Part shown: positions 5,865 through 6,017 of the stretch, in pieces
How the letters are laid out: each line of letters opens with the position of its first letter
How positions within the stretch are numbered: the first letter of the stretch is position 1
NCBI GenBank assembly: GCA_021372185.1
Contig: JAJFUY010000309.1
Location: 1-6,017 of the forward strand
Reading direction: 5' to 3'
DNA length: 6,017 bases
Origin: Chlamydiales bacterium
GTDB lineage: Bacteria > Chlamydiota > Chlamydiia > Chlamydiales > FEN-1388
Translations under genes and position numbers: made by a program
Notes under the pieces: generated by a model
The model's database searches: none
What the model saw: only the letters and a program-made list of their open reading frames with translations
What the model was told of the DNA's origin: nothing

Positions 5865-6017
5865 TTAGACATTTGCCGAAGGCTTTGGAGTGCGGTAATT
5901 TTTTACCGCTCTTAATTTTTGACTACGCACTATATCTTCGATAGCCTCCAAAACATACAATAGCCCCATTACTATGGCACAACATGAGTTAGCTAAATTA
6001 TTGAACGTTCGTGTAAG
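5865..6017 (-). CDS. Possible 3' end of an unrecognised minus-strand gene (partial)
   Basis: The minus strand is open from the window edge (codon 6015-6017) to a TAA at 5865-5867: 50 residues ending KPSANV. The segment has a protein-like composition. A mildly hydrophobic stretch (CCAIVMGLLYVLEAIEDIV) is followed by a basic tail (RSQKLRAVKNYRTPKP). The stop is followed at once by the 5834-5856 stem-loop, as expected at a gene end. No family is recognisable. An ATG lies inside (5967-5969), but with the frame open at the edge I treat it as a 5'-truncated gene. A competing plus-strand reading from the ATG at 5974 gives only 14 codons before the edge and has no clear ribosome binding site. A chance open frame remains possible. 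Confidence 0.45.
   Translation of the reverse strand, partial: LTRTFNNLANSCCAIVMGLLYVLEAIEDIVRSQKLRAVKNYRTPKPSANV
5889..5920 (+). other. Terminator-like hairpin with T-rich tail (plus strand)
   Basis: AGTGCGGTAA (5889-5898) pairs with TTACCGCTCT (5903-5912), with one T-T mismatch, around a TTTT loop. TAATTTTT (5913-5920) follows. On the plus strand this resembles an intrinsic terminator for a transcript starting in repeat copy 2. It lies inside the putative minus-strand reading frame, so one of the two readings may be accidental. Confidence 0.4.

Noticed and set aside
5974..6017. Plus-strand start MAQHELAKLLNVRV running off the right edge
   Set aside because: It has only 14 codons, no Shine-Dalgarno sequence and overlaps the better-supported minus-strand frame. 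It cannot be excluded without flanking sequence.
1..6017. CRISPR arrays, tRNA or rRNA genes, transposases
   Set aside because: I saw no regularly spaced repeats, no cloverleaf with a CCA-type end, no rRNA-like segment and no transposase motif in the window.

Overview
The window looks like bacterial chromosome with moderate to low GC, the standard bacterial code (stops used: TAG, TAA, TAG) and Shine-Dalgarno starts. Two of the three complete proteins carry Sec-type signal peptides without a lipobox, which fits a cell that exports soluble enzymes, probably Gram-negative. I cannot name the taxon. A host-associated lineage such as Dependentiae or Chlamydiae relatives is only a guess from the gene mix.

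Layout. (1) Positions 35-982, minus strand: an exported protein of the endonuclease/exonuclease/phosphatase (DNase I-like) fold with all its motif blocks. (2) Positions 983-1188: a divergent intergenic region holding an ~80 bp repeat (copy 1), with a possible promoter and a hairpin just upstream of the next gene. (3) Positions 1189-4050, plus strand: a 953-residue exported S41-type peptidase with a long N-terminal region I do not recognise, ended by a strong intrinsic terminator (4075-4107). (4) Positions 4108-4247: a compact control region with two dyad sites exactly 54 bp apart, the second laid over a near-consensus sigma-70 promoter. (5) Positions 4248-5693, plus strand: an AAA+/STAND-type ATPase fused to a winged helix and a C-terminal domain with PD-(D/E)XK nuclease-like residues (archaeal-ATPase/DUF234 type). 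(6) Positions 5694-6017: a likely terminator, repeat copy 2, a perfect 10 bp stem-loop, and what may be the 3' end of another minus-strand gene that runs off the window.

The genes do not form one operon. The peptidase has its own terminator and the ATPase its own promoter. The two exported hydrolases could both act on material outside the cytoplasm, but nothing shows they work together. The most informative non-coding signals are the paired operators on the ATPase promoter and the repeat that brackets the peptidase-ATPase segment. The repeat carries a C8 tract in a possible promoter spacer.
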